Assembly (NCBI RefSeq): GCF_039544005.1
Contig: NZ_BAABKV010000001.1
Location: 4,836,001-4,900,000, forward strand
Reading direction: 5' to 3'
DNA: 64,000 nucleotides
Source of the DNA: Kitasatospora paranensis
GTDB lineage: Bacteria; Actinomycetota; Actinomycetes; Streptomycetales; Streptomycetaceae
Shown: in pieces, positions 38,104 to 46,720 of the stretch
Layout of the letters: each line of letters opens with the position of its first letter
Numbering within the stretch: position 1 is the stretch's first letter
The notes under the pieces: generated by a model
Told to the model about the DNA's origin: nothing
Databases searched by the model: none
The model's input: the letters and a program-made list of their open reading frames with translations, nothing else
Position numbers and translations under genes: made by a program

Positions 38104-38109
38104 TAGGCT
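38104..38109 (+). promoter_or_regulatory. -10 element (TAGGCT) upstream of mqnC
   Basis: A housekeeping-type -10 hexamer located 24 nt after the kinase stop and 75 nt before the mqnC start. It implies that mqnC has its own promoter rather than depending on the kinase transcript. Confidence 0.5.
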
Positions 38110-38184
38110 GGTTCGGTCATTCCGGCCGAGCTTTCCCCACCCGGCCGCGGCGACCCGACGTTGGACAGAAAGAAGGCCCGCCAG

Positions 38185-39414
38185 GTGTCCGAGCAGACCC
38201 TCCCTTCGACCGGGGGCGCCCCCATCGCCACCGACCTGCAGGCCGTTCTCGACCGCGCGGCCGCCGGTGGCCGGATCACCCCCGACGAGGCGCTGGAGCT
38301 CTACCGCTCCGCGCCGCTGCACGCGCTGGGCTCGGCCGCGGACGCGGTGCGCCGGCGCCGCTACGCCGGCGTCGAGCACATCGCGACGTACATCATCGAA
38401 CGGAACATCAACTACACCAACGTGTGTGTGACGGCGTGCAAGTTCTGCGCGTTCTACGTCGCGCCGAAGAGCGACAAGGGCTGGTCGCGGGACCTGGAGG
38501 AGATCCTCCGCCGCTGCGCCGAGACCGTCGAGCTGGGCGGCACGCAGATCATGTTCCAGGGCGGCCACCACCCGGACTACGGCGTCGAGTACTACGAGCA
38601 GGCGTTCTCCGCGATCAAGGCGGACTTCCCGCAGCTGGTGATCCACTCGCTGGGTGCCTCCGAGGTCGAGCACATGGCCCGGATCTCCAAGGTCTCGGTC
38701 GAGGAGGCGATCACCCGGATCCACCGGGCCGGCCTGGACTCCTTCGCCGGGGCCGGCGCCGAGCTGCTGCCGGAGCGTCCGCGCAAGGCGATCGCGCCGC
38801 TGAAGGAGTCCGGCGAGCGCTGGCTGGAGATCATGGAGACCGCGCACGGCCTCGGCGTCGAGTCGACCTCCACGATGCTGATGGGCACCGGCGAGACCAA
38901 CGCCGAGCGGATCGAGCACCTGCGGATGATCCGCGACGTGCAGGACCGCACCGGCGGCTTCCGAGCGTTCATCCCGTACACGTACCAGCCGCAGAACAAC
39001 CACCTGAAGGGCTCGACGCAGGCCACCGTCTTCGAATACCTGCGGATGATCTCGATCGCCCGGCTGTTCCTCGACAACGTGGCCCACATCCAGGGCTCCT
39101 GGCTGACCACCGGCAAGGAGGCCGGCCAGCTGTCGCTGCACTACGGCGCGGACGACCTCGGTTCGGTGATGCTGGAGGAGAACGTCGTCTCGGCGGCCGG
39201 TGCCAAGCACCGCTCCAACCTCACCGAGCTGATCCACCTGATCCGGGCGGCCGGCCGGGTCCCGGCCCAGCGCTCCACCACCTACGAGCACCTGCGGGTG
39301 CTGGACGACCCGGCGAACGACCCGGTCGACCCGCGGGTGGCCTCGCACATCGCCTCCACCGCCATCGAGGGCGGCACCGCCCACCCGGAGCTGAAGATCC
39401 TCTCCGCCAGCTGA
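38185..39414 (+). CDS. mqnC: cyclic dehypoxanthinyl futalosine synthase (radical SAM)
   Basis: Radical SAM enzyme that cyclises dehypoxanthine futalosine in the futalosine menaquinone pathway. The [4Fe-4S] motif CVTACKFC (C-x3-C-x2-C) lies near residue 78, and family hallmarks TQIMFQGGHHPDYGVEYYE, LGASEVEHMARIS and SWLTTGKEAGQLSLHYGADD are present. It has 409 residues. GTG 38185 is preferred over TTG 38161 because AAGAAGG sits 8 nt upstream. The next gene overlaps its stop by 1 nt (TGATG). Confidence 0.95.
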   Translation: MSEQTLPSTGGAPIATDLQAVLDRAAAGGRITPDEALELYRSAPLHALGSAADAVRRRRYAGVEHIATYIIERNINYTNVCVTACKFCAFYVAPKSDKGWSRDLEEILRRCAETVELGGTQIMFQGGHHPDYGVEYYEQAFSAIKADFPQLVIHSLGASEVEHMARISKVSVEEAITRIHRAGLDSFAGAGAELLPERPRKAIAPLKESGERWLEIMETAHGLGVESTSTMLMGTGETNAERIEHLRMIRDVQDRTGGFRAFIPYTYQPQNNHLKGSTQATVFEYLRMISIARLFLDNVAHIQGSWLTTGKEAGQLSLHYGADDLGSVMLEENVVSAAGAKHRSNLTELIHLIRAAGRVPAQRSTTYEHLRVLDDPANDPVDPRVASHIASTAIEGGTAHPELKILSAS

Positions 39415-40054
39415 TGCTGACCCTGCATCGCGGCACGCTGCTCGTCCGCGACCCCGCCGCCCCGTCGATCGCCGACGGGGCGGTGCTGGTCGACGGCGAC
39501 CGGATCGCCGCTCTCGGTCCGTACCCGGAGCTGGCCCGTGCGGCGGGTGGTGCCCGGGTCCGGGAGTGGCCCGGGCTGATCGCCCCGGGCCTGGCCAATC
39601 CGGCCGGAGCCCGGCTGCTGGAGACGCTCTACCACCCCGACCCGCGCGAGGAGCTGGGCACCGGGCCGCTGGCCGTCGCGGTGCCCGAGGCGCAGCTCGG
39701 CGGGTCGGCCCGCCGCGGCCTCCAGCGGATGCTGGGCTTCGGTACGACCGCGGTGGCCGGGCCGTTCACGCTGCCCGCGGTCCGGACGGCGGTGTCCCGC
39801 TCCGGGCTCGCCGTGCTGCCCGGGGTCGGGTCCGGGCCCGTGGCCGGGGCCGATGGCGGAGCCGGGGCCGAGGGCGGCCTCGACCCCTGGCGGGCCGGCG
39901 GCTGGCCGAGGCCGTGCACCGGGTGCTCGTCCCGGGCGGCCCGGCCGACCTCGCCGTGTTCGCGGCGGGTTCGGTCGAGGAACTGGAGGCCGCCGGGGCG
40001 GGCTGCTGCGTGGCGACCGTCCTGGGCGGCCGGTTGGTCTTCCGTCGCCGGTGA
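39414..40054 (+). CDS. imidazolonepropionase-like (truncated amidohydrolase) protein (frameshift near 39884-39887)
   Basis: About 213 residues once one C is restored at 39884-39887. It begins with the composite beta-sandwich of amidohydrolases (RGTLLVRDPAAPSIADGAVLVDGDRIAALG) and ends with the matching C-terminal strand (PADLAVFAAGSVEELEAAG...LGGRLVFRRR). Where active amidohydrolases have GxxDxHxH, this one reads APGLANPAGARLLE. The TIM-barrel metal sites are lacking, so it should not be a metallohydrolase. The TGATG overlap with mqnC implies translational coupling and perhaps a supporting role for MqnC or menaquinone synthesis. Its function is unknown. Confidence 0.65.
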
Positions 40055-40250
40055 GGCGCGGATCGGGCCGCGGCCGGTGCCGGCCCGCACCCTGCCATGC
40101 ACAACTCATACAAACTGATCACTTCTCGTCGTGACCTGAGGGCCCGCCAGCGGATACGATCCCGGACAGTCACTCAGGCATCGGCCCGATGACGCCTTCT
40201 CGCCACCGGGCCTCCGAACGGGAGCCCCGTCCGCAGCCAGGACAGGAACG

Positions 40251-40819
40251 ATGCGACCCGCCACCGCCCCCGCCCCGCAGCCGAGCGGCTGGGACGGGGC
40301 TGGTACCTCGGGGCCGTGCTGAGCGCCGTGCTCGCGCTCGGCATGTGCCTGCTCGGCTGGCGCCAGGCCGATCAGGCGGACCGGATCACCGCCAACCCCG
40401 TCCGCGTCCAGGGCACCGTCATCCAGCTCCCCGGCGGCAGCGCCACCTACAGCGAGGTCGGCTACACCGCCGAGGGCCGCCGGCTCACCGCCGCGGACCT
40501 CGCGCTGCCCAGTGGCGCCCGGGTCGGCGGCGCGGTCTGCCTGGAGCACGCCGCCGACGACCCCTCCGCCGTCCGGGTCTGCGGCAACCGCTACCCGCAG
40601 CCGCTCGGCATCACCCTCGCCCGCACCAGCGTGCCGGTCGCCCTGCTCTGCCTCGGGCTGTGCCTCGTCCGGATCCTGCGCCACCGGCGGGCCCACCCGG
40701 CGGCGGCCGCCCGTCCACGGGTCGGCACCGGTGCCGTGTTCGCCGCCGAGGGCATGCCGGCCCTCACCCACGGCAAGCGCTCGCGCCGCCGCCGGGGCGG
40801 CCGCCGCGCCCTGCGCTGA
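40251..40819 (+). CDS. two-helix membrane protein, DUF3592-like (frameshift near 40273-40276)
   Basis: About 189 residues when one C is added in the four-C run at 40273-40276, joining the N-terminus MRPATAPA to [19 protein letters not shown]. Helix 1 ([19 protein letters not shown]) and helix 2 ([16 protein letters not shown]) flank an extracytoplasmic beta-rich domain ([26 protein letters not shown]), as in DUF3592 proteins. A basic tail ([13 protein letters not shown]) is cytosolic. ATG 40251 has AGGA upstream; GTGACC-18-TACGAT at 40131-40160 is a plausible promoter. Its function is unknown. Confidence 0.6.
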
Positions 40820-40953
40820 GCCCGGCGCCGCAGCCCCCGGCAGCACGCCCGGGCCGTCCGCGGCACGACCTCCGCGGCCCGGCCCCCGCCACCCCGCCGC
40901 TCCGGCGCGCCCCTGGGTGCACGGGTGGCCCCGGTCCGCGCAACAATGGGGGC

Positions 40954-41646
40954 GTGACCCGAGCCTCCCTGGACAAGCAGCCCCACGAAGTCGCCGCCAT
41001 GTTCGACGACGTCGCGGAGAAGTACGACCGCACCAACGACGTGCTCTCGCTCGGCCAGGCCCGGGCCTGGCGACGGGCGGTGGCCGACGCGGTCGCGGCC
41101 GAGCCGGGCCAGCTCATCCTCGACCTGGGCGCCGGCACCGGCACCTCCTCGCTGCCGTTCGCCGAGGCCGGTGCGAAGGTCGTGCCGTGCGACTTCTCGA
41201 CCGGGATGCTCGCCGAGGGCAAGCGCCGCCACCCGGAGCTGCCGCTGACCGCGGGCGACGCCACCCGGCTCCCGTTCGCCGACGGCACCTTCGACACCGT
41301 CACCATCTCCTTCGCGCTGCGCAACGTCCAGGACACCGATGCCGGGCTGCGCGAGATGCACCGGGTCACCCGCCCCGGCGGCAAGATCGTCATCTGCGAG
41401 TTCTCCACCCCCACCTGGACCCCGTTCCGGACGGTCTACACCGAGTACCTGATGCGCGCCCTGCCGCCGGTCGCCACCGCGGTCAGCAGCAACCCGGACG
41501 CGTACGTCTACCTCGCCGAGTCGATCCGCTCCTGGCCCGACCAGCCCGCGCTGGCCGCCAAGCTCCAGCAGGCCGGCTGGTCCAAGGTGGCCTGGCGCAA
41601 CCTCACCGGCGGCATCGTGGCCCTGCACCGGGGTTTCCGCGCGTAA
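40954..41646 (+). CDS. ubiE/menG: demethylmenaquinone methyltransferase
   Basis: S-adenosylmethionine-dependent C-methyltransferase converting demethylmenaquinone to menaquinone, the last head-group step. It has 230 residues. Motif I is [15 protein letters not shown] (about 55-69), the post-motif [20 protein letters not shown] is the UbiE/MenG signature, and [14 protein letters not shown] follows. GTG at 40954 lies only 7 nt after an AACAAT element (40942-40947), so the mRNA may be leaderless. The menaquinone-reductase-like gene follows with its own promoter. Confidence 0.94.
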   Translation: MTRASLDKQPHEVAAMFDDVAEKYDRTNDVLSLGQARAWRRAVADAVAAEPGQLILDLGAGTGTSSLPFAEAGAKVVPCDFSTGMLAEGKRRHPELPLTAGDATRLPFADGTFDTVTISFALRNVQDTDAGLREMHRVTRPGGKIVICEFSTPTWTPFRTVYTEYLMRALPPVATAVSSNPDAYVYLAESIRSWPDQPALAAKLQQAGWSKVAWRNLTGGIVALHRGFRA

Positions 41647-41654
41647 GCGCTGGC

Positions 41655-41660
41655 TAGACT
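41655..41660 (+). promoter_or_regulatory. -10 element (TAGACT) for the GGR-like gene
   Basis: A good housekeeping -10 hexamer 9 nt after the ubiE stop. Predicted transcription start near 41667 gives a 40-nt leader containing AGGAG before the GTG at 41707. Confidence 0.5.
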
Positions 41661-41706
41661 CAGGTCCAGCCAGCCGTCCGCAGCCCCCGTGCAGGAGTGT
41701 GCCCCC

Positions 41707-43008
41707 GTGTCCGAGACCGCCGTCGACCTGAGTGGCACCGTCGAGAGCAGCGCCGACGTCATCGTGGTCGGCGCCGGCCCGGCCGGGTCCACCACCGCCT
41801 ACTACCTGGCCCAGGCCGGCCTGGACGTGCTGCTCCTGGAGAAGACCGAGTTCCCGCGGGAGAAGGTCTGCGGCGACGGTCTCACCCCGCGCGCCACCAA
41901 GCAGCTCGTCGACATGGGCATCGACGTCTCCACCGACAACGGCTGGCTGCACAACAAGGGCCTGCGGATCATCGGCGGCGGCGTCCGGCTGGAGCTGGAC
42001 TGGCCCGAGCTGGCCTCCTTCCCTGACTACGGCCTGGTCCGCAAGCGGGCCGACTTCGACGAGCTGCTGGCCCGTCAGGCCGTCAAGGCGGGCGCCCGGC
42101 TCCACGAGAACTGCAACGTCACCGGCCCCGTCCTGGACGAGCGCACCGGCCGGATCACCGGGGTCACCGCCAAGCTCGGCGAGGACAAGCGGCCCGTGGT
42201 CTTCCGCGCCCCGCTGGTGGTCGCCGCGGACGGCAACTCCACCCGGCTGTCGGTCGCGATGGGCCTGCACCGCAAGGAGGACCGTCCGATGGGCGTCGCC
42301 TACCGGACGTACTTCACCTCGCCCCGGCACGACGACGACTACCTGGAGTCCTGGCTGGAGCTGTGGGACACCCGCGGCGGCCAGCGCAAGCTGCTGCCCG
42401 GCTACGGCTGGATCTTCGGCATGGGCGACGGCACCTCCAACGTCGGCCTCGGCATCCTCGACTCCTCGCCCGCCTTCGGCGACCTCAACTGGCGCGAGGT
42501 GCTCAAGAGCTGGTGCGCGAGCATGCCCGCGGAGTGGGGCTACACCCCGGAGAACATGACCGACCCGATCCGCGGCGCCGCCCTGCCGATGGCCTTCAAC
42601 CGGCAGCCGCACTACACCCGCGGCCTGCTGCTCGTCGGCGACGCGGGCGGCATGGTCAACCCGTTCAACGGCGAGGGCATCGCCTACGCGATGGAATCCG
42701 GCCAGATCGCGGCCGGCGTCATCGTCCAGGCCATGGCGCGGATCACCGACGCCGGCCGGGAGCGCGCCCTGCACCACTACCCGCAGGTCCTCAAGGACGT
42801 CTACGGCGGCTACTACACGCTCGGCCGGGCCTTCGTGAAGCTGCTCGGCAACCCGAAGATCATGCAGATGGCGGCCGAACGCGGCCTCACCCACCCGATC
42901 CTGATGAAGTTCCTGCTCAAGCTGCTCGCCAACCTGACCGACCCGCGGGGCGGCGACGCCATGGACCGCATCATCAACGGCCTCACCAAGGTCGCCCCGA
43001 ACGCCTGA
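41707..43008 (+). CDS. geranylgeranyl reductase family FAD protein, probable menaquinone reductase (MenJ-like)
   Basis: A 433-residue flavoprotein with the Rossmann FAD motif VVGAGPAGSTTAYYLAQAG (about 20-38), the family segment PREKVCGDGLTPRA, and the second FAD contact LLVGDAGGMVNPFNGEGIAY. In mycobacteria the homologue MenJ saturates one isoprenyl unit of menaquinone-9. Streptomycete menaquinones are partially hydrogenated, and the gene lies between ubiE and nuo, so the same role is likely. GTG 41707 follows AGGAG by 10 nt. Confidence 0.88.
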   Translation: MSETAVDLSGTVESSADVIVVGAGPAGSTTAYYLAQAGLDVLLLEKTEFPREKVCGDGLTPRATKQLVDMGIDVSTDNGWLHNKGLRIIGGGVRLELDWPELASFPDYGLVRKRADFDELLARQAVKAGARLHENCNVTGPVLDERTGRITGVTAKLGEDKRPVVFRAPLVVAADGNSTRLSVAMGLHRKEDRPMGVAYRTYFTSPRHDDDYLESWLELWDTRGGQRKLLPGYGWIFGMGDGTSNVGLGILDSSPAFGDLNWREVLKSWCASMPAEWGYTPENMTDPIRGAALPMAFNRQPHYTRGLLLVGDAGGMVNPFNGEGIAYAMESGQIAAGVIVQAMARITDAGRERALHHYPQVLKDVYGGYYTLGRAFVKLLGNPKIMQMAAERGLTHPILMKFLLKLLANLTDPRGGDAMDRIINGLTKVAPNA

Positions 43009-43087
43009 GACTCCACCACGGCCCCGTCCCGGCACCGCCGGTGACGGGCCGCTGGACAGGCCAGGTCAGGGGCCCGACAATCGGCCC

Positions 43088-43633
43088 ATGGTGTCAGCAG
43101 AAATCGGCGCGCGGGCGGCCAGGCCCTCGGAGGCCGAACGGGAGCGCGCGCTCGGCGCACTGCGCGACGGCGTCGGCAGCGGCCGGCTCTCGCACGACAC
43201 CTTCATGCGCCGGATGGAACTCGTCCTGGTCGCCCGCACCCGGGCCGACATCGACGAGGCGCTCACCGGGCTGCCCGCCGGCGGCCCGCTGTCGCGCGCG
43301 GTGCTGCGGGCCGTGGCCGGCGTCTCCGCCTTCCACGTACGGCTGCGCCGGACGTGGCGGGTGCAGCAGCTCCCCGAGCTCGCGCTGCCGCCGCCGGGGC
43401 CCGCACCGCTGCTGATCGGCCGCAACCACGGCAGCGGCCTGCGGCTGTCGGACGCCACCGTCTCGCGCACCCATGCCGAGTTGCGGCACCAGGACGGCGG
43501 CTGGGTGCTGCACGACCTCGGCTCTGCCAACGGCACCTACGTCAACGGCAGCCGGGTGACCGGCGCCGTCCGGGTCCGGCCCGGCGACCAGGTCGGCTTC
43601 GGCCGGACGTCGTTCCGGCTCAGCGGGGGCTGA
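43088..43633 (+). CDS. DUF1707 and FHA domain protein
   Basis: A 181-residue cytosolic protein. The N-terminal DUF1707 segment (about 13-65) has RPSEAERERALGALRDGVG and FMRRMELVLVARTRADIDEA. The C-terminal FHA domain (about 105-178) contains LLIGRNHGSGLRLSDATVSR, HAELR and LHDLGSANGTYVNG, the phosphothreonine-binding residues. It is likely a reader of Ser/Thr kinase signalling; a receptor kinase lies 5 kb upstream, but no direct link is shown. The 3' end overlaps the convergent GNAT gene by 14 nt. The start is ATG 43088. Confidence 0.85.
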   Translation: MVSAEIGARAARPSEAERERALGALRDGVGSGRLSHDTFMRRMELVLVARTRADIDEALTGLPAGGPLSRAVLRAVAGVSAFHVRLRRTWRVQQLPELALPPPGPAPLLIGRNHGSGLRLSDATVSRTHAELRHQDGGWVLHDLGSANGTYVNGSRVTGAVRVRPGDQVGFGRTSFRLSGG

Positions 43634-44137
43634 GCCGCAGTTCCCAGCGGTCCTCGCCGTCGTGCACCAGGCCCGTCCGGTGCAGCCCGGCCGAGGCCGC
43701 GACCGCGCCGGACGCCCGGTGCCCCGGGTGGACGTGCGCCACCACCAGCTCGACCCCCGCCGCGGCCAGCGCGTCGACCAGCGCCCGGGCGGCCTCGCCG
43801 GCCAGCCCGCGGCCCTGCCAGGGGTGCCCACCACCCAGGCGACCTCCGCGACCCGGCCCCGCTCGGTGACGGTCGCCTGGACGTAGCCGACCAACCGGTC
43901 CTCGGCGCGCAGCCGCAGCACCCAGTTGAACCAGGCCTGCGCGGGGTCGGGCGAGCCGGCGGTCTGCCGCGCGTAGCGCGCCCGCAGCAGCTCGGCGTCC
44001 TCCGGCTCCCCGCCGATGAAGGCGTGCAACGCCGGGTCGGCCAGCACCACGGCCATCTCGTCCGCGTCCTCGACCCGCAGCGGCACCAGGTCGAGGCGGC
44101 CGGTGGGTGCCGGCTCCGGCGTCCCGCCGGCCGTCAC
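43620..44137 (-). CDS. GNAT family N-acetyltransferase (frameshift near 43821-43824)
   Basis: About 172 residues after one base is restored in the four-G/C run at 43821-43824. The acetyl-CoA loop WQGRGLAGEAARALVDAL then becomes continuous with AEVAWVVGTP. It resembles RimJ/RimL-like acetyltransferases (GRLDLVPLRVEDADEMAVVL at the N-terminus). GTG 44137 overlaps the MazG-like stop in GTGA, so the two genes are translationally coupled. The substrate is unknown. Confidence 0.78.
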
Positions 44138-44462
44138 GGCGTGCTCCCGGCGGCCGCCGCGCGGGCGTCGACGAAGCGCAGCCGTTCGGCGAACACCGCT
44201 TCCGCGTCCGGGGTGAGGGTGCGCAGCGCGACCATCGCGGTGATCATCACGTCGCACAGTTCGGACCGGACGTCGTCCCAGCTGTGCGTGACGCCCTTGC
44301 GCGGGTTCTGCCCGGTGGCGCCGATCACCGCCGCGGCGACCTCGCCGACCTCCTCGGACAGCTTGAGGATCCGCATCAGCCGCTGCTCGCCGGGGGCAGG
44401 GCGGCCGCCTCGTCGAGCCGGCCGACCAGCCGGTCGACGGTCTCCCAGTGGCTGCTCTCCAT
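44134..44462 (-). CDS. MazG-like nucleotide pyrophosphohydrolase (frameshift near 44392-44396)
   Basis: About 109 residues with one base restored at 44392-44396; the N-terminus SSHWETVDRLVGRLDEAAA and the body GEQRLMRILKLSEEVGEVAA are in different frames. Metal-binding motifs of the all-alpha NTP-PPase fold are present: SEEVGEVAAAVIG (E-E-x-x-E) and SELCDVMITAM (E-x-x-D). It is expected to hydrolyse nucleotide triphosphates, possibly house-cleaning. ATG 44462 was chosen because the family starts with a Trp/Leu helix right there. Confidence 0.78.
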
Positions 44463-44749
44463 GCGGCGGCTCCTCTGCGCTGCGGCGGCGGGCCTCCCAC
44501 CGTAGGGCAGGGCCGGTGACGTTCCGGTCACCGGGGTGGCCGCGGTGGCGGCCGGGTTCGGCGCGGCCGTTCCTGCTGCGTCCGCCACGGCGTGAGCGCG
44601 GTTCTCGTGAGCTTGTGAACAAAGGGTCAAACGCGTGCAGCACCCCCTCCCCCGAAGGGTGAGGACCTATATCACGTCAACCGAGGGCCTCCGAAATTTG
44701 CGATGGCCGCCGCATGATTGATATAGGCGCACGGCTCTGACCAGTCGCT

Positions 44750-44775
44750 TCACAAATGAATGCGACCGTTTGTGA
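44750..44775. repeat. everted repeat TCACAAA-12-TTTGTGA
   Basis: Exact 7-bp complementary arms separated by 12 nt, 258 nt upstream of nuoA. The half-sites are the same words as in the Rex operator but in everted orientation. Confidence 0.55.
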
Positions 44776-44839
44776 CCATATGCCTTCGTTGGGTGGTTAC
44801 GCCGTGGCTCGACCGCCTTGGTGGTCGTTTGTCAGGTGG

Positions 44840-44884
44840 CGCAGATCACAAAGATCGTTCCGAACCGCGTGTCGCAGATCACAA
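44840..44884. repeat. 12-bp direct repeat CGCAGATCACAA, 33-bp phase
   Basis: Perfect copies at 44840-44851 and 44873-44884. The 33-bp offset equals about three helical turns, placing both copies on one face of the DNA. Confidence 0.6.
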
Positions 44885-44918
44885 GCCGGGAGGCATAGGA
44901 TGCGCTCGTTCCAGGCTT

Positions 44919-44934
44919 TGTGAACTGCCTCACA
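44919..44934. promoter_or_regulatory. Rex operator (ROP)-like site TGTGAACTGCCTCACA
   Basis: Matches the streptomycete Rex consensus TGTGAAC-N3-TTCACA at all but one position (CTCACA instead of TTCACA). Rex is the NADH/NAD+-sensing repressor of respiratory genes. The site lies 99 nt upstream of the nuoA start, a suitable place to couple complex I synthesis to redox poise. Confidence 0.7.
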
Positions 44935-45032
44935 TGCGGTGGATCTCAAGGAATGGATCACGGGATCACCCCAGTGTGACCCGGCGATTCCTATCTGCAG
45001 TCAAGGACGACTGGACGGAGGGAGCGGGGGCT

Positions 45033-45392
45033 ATGAATGCCTACGCGCCGATCCTCGTACTCGGTGCCATCGCGGCGGCGTTCGCGGTCGGCTCCGTCGT
45101 GATGGCCTCACTGACCGGCCCGAAGCGCTACAACCGGGCCAAGTTGGAGGCGTACGAGTGCGGCATCGAGCCGACCCCGCAGCCGTTGGGCGGCGGGCGG
45201 TTCCCGATCAAGTACTACCTGACGGCGATGCTCTTCATCGTCTTCGACATCGAGATCGTCTTCCTCTACCCCTGGGCGGTCAGCTTCGACGCCCTGGGGA
45301 TCTTCGGGCTGGTCGAGATGCTCCTGTTCATCGCCACCGTCTTCGTCGCGTACGCCTATGTGTGGCGCCGCGGCGGTCTGGAGTGGGACTGA
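45033..45392 (+). CDS. nuoA: NADH-quinone oxidoreductase subunit A
   Basis: A 119-residue membrane subunit with three helices (APILVLGAIAAAFAVGSVVM; IKYYLTAMLFIVFDIEIVFL; IFGLVEMLLFIATVFVAYAY). The conserved loop YECGIEPTPQPLGGGRFPIK contributes the Cys loop near the quinone site. GGAGGGAGCGGGGG lies upstream of the ATG. It is the first gene of a complete nuo operon and directly follows the Rex-like control region. Confidence 0.96.
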   Translation: MNAYAPILVLGAIAAAFAVGSVVMASLTGPKRYNRAKLEAYECGIEPTPQPLGGGRFPIKYYLTAMLFIVFDIEIVFLYPWAVSFDALGIFGLVEMLLFIATVFVAYAYVWRRGGLEWD

Positions 45393-45452
45393 CCGCTGAC
45401 TTTGTGAACGGGCGGACAAGCCACCGGACTTGAGGGCATTGAGAGGGATCTG

Positions 45453-46007
45453 ATGGGTATCGAGGAGAAGCTGCCGAGCGGCTTTCTGCTCACCAGCGTG
45501 GAGGCGGCCGCAGGGTGGGTGCGGAAGGCGTCGGTCTTCCCCGCCACCTTCGGTCTGGCCTGCTGCGCGATCGAGATGATGACGACCGGCGCCGGCCGCT
45601 ACGACCTGGCCCGGTTCGGCATGGAGGTGTTCCGCGGCTCGCCGCGGCAGGCCGATCTCATGATCGTCGCCGGACGGGTGAGCCAGAAGATGGCGCCGGT
45701 GCTGCGCCAGGTCTACGACCAGATGCCGAACCCCAAGTGGGTCATCTCGATGGGCGTGTGCGCCTCCTCGGGAGGCATGTTCAACAACTACGCGATCGTC
45801 CAGGGCGTCGACCACATCGTCCCGGTCGACATCTACCTGCCGGGCTGTCCGCCCCGCCCGGAGATGCTGCTGGACGCGATCATCAAGCTGCACGAGAAGA
45901 TCCAGCACGAGAAGCTCGGCGTGAACCGCCGCCGCGAGGAGGAGCAGGCCGAGCAGTTCGCCCTGCAGGCCACCCCGGTCAGCGAGATGCGGGGGCTGCT
46001 GCGATGA
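45453..46007 (+). CDS. nuoB: NADH-quinone oxidoreductase subunit B
   Basis: A 184-residue peripheral-arm subunit carrying the terminal cluster N2. Ligands are seen in [13 protein letters not shown] (adjacent Cys pair), [10 protein letters not shown] and LPGCPPRPE. The C-terminal 35 residues are charged. Its stop overlaps nuoC (ATGA). A further TTTGTGAAC half-site lies in the nuoA-nuoB gap at 45401-45409. Confidence 0.96.
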   Translation: MGIEEKLPSGFLLTSVEAAAGWVRKASVFPATFGLACCAIEMMTTGAGRYDLARFGMEVFRGSPRQADLMIVAGRVSQKMAPVLRQVYDQMPNPKWVISMGVCASSGGMFNNYAIVQGVDHIVPVDIYLPGCPPRPEMLLDAIIKLHEKIQHEKLGVNRRREEEQAEQFALQATPVSEMRGLLR

Positions 46008-46720
46008 GCGAGCAGAACACCCCGGCGGAGACCGTGCCCGCCACCCGCAAGGAGATCCCGGTCGAGGTCGTCGGCAGCCGTCAGGGCATGTTCGGCGCCC
46101 AGGGCTCCGGCGACACCTCCGGCTTCGGCGGGCTCACCCGCCCGATCGCCCTCCCGCCGGCCGCCGTCCGCCCGTACGGGGGCTGGTTCGACGAGGTCGC
46201 CGACGAGCTGGAGGGCGCCCTGGAGGAGCAGGGCCTCGACGTCGCCGACGTGATCGAGAAGACCGTCGTCGCCCACGGCGAACTCACCTTCCAGATCGCC
46301 CGCGAGCACCTCCTGCAGACCGCCCGCACCCTGCGCGACGACCCGGCGCTCCGCTTCGAGCTCTGCCTCGGCGTCAGCGGCGTCCACTACCCGGCCGAGA
46401 CCGGCCGCGAACTGCACGCCGTCTACCACCTGCGCTCGATCACCCACACCCGGCTGATCCGCATCGAGGTGACCGCACCCGACGCCGACCCGCACATCCC
46501 GTCCGTCGTCAGCGTCTACCCGACCAACGACTGGCACGAGCGCGAGACCTACGACTTCTTCGGCCTGGTCTTCGACGGCCACCCCGCCCTCACCCGGATC
46601 ATGATGCCGGACGACTGGCTGGGCCACCCGCAGCGCAAGGACTACCCGCTCGGCGGCATCCCCGTCGAGTACAAGGGTGCCCAGATCCCGGCGCCCGACC
46701 AGCGGAGGTCGTACAGCTGA
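46004..46720 (+). CDS. nuoC: NADH-quinone oxidoreductase subunit C
   Basis: A 238-residue 30-kDa-type subunit, separate from nuoD as is usual in actinobacteria. Family signatures are [39 protein letters not shown] and the C-terminal [11 protein letters not shown]. An actinobacterial N-terminal extension of about 60 residues ([15 protein letters not shown]) is present. It overlaps nuoB by 4 nt and nuoD by 1 nt. Confidence 0.95.
   Translation: MSEQNTPAETVPATRKEIPVEVVGSRQGMFGAQGSGDTSGFGGLTRPIALPPAAVRPYGGWFDEVADELEGALEEQGLDVADVIEKTVVAHGELTFQIAREHLLQTARTLRDDPALRFELCLGVSGVHYPAETGRELHAVYHLRSITHTRLIRIEVTAPDADPHIPSVVSVYPTNDWHERETYDFFGLVFDGHPALTRIMMPDDWLGHPQRKDYPLGGIPVEYKGAQIPAPDQRRSYS

Larger units (their letters stand above)
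44463..45032 (+). promoter_or_regulatory. nuo operon control region, 570 nt
   Basis: A gene-free, comparatively AT-rich stretch before nuoA with many TGTGA/TCACA words: 44613 (TTGTGAAC), 44749-44757, 44769-44775, two 12-bp CGCAGATCACAA copies (44840 and 44873) and the Rex-like site at 44919. No frame with a recognisable product spans it. The density of half-sites points to multi-protein or cooperative control of respiratory gene expression. Confidence 0.65.
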
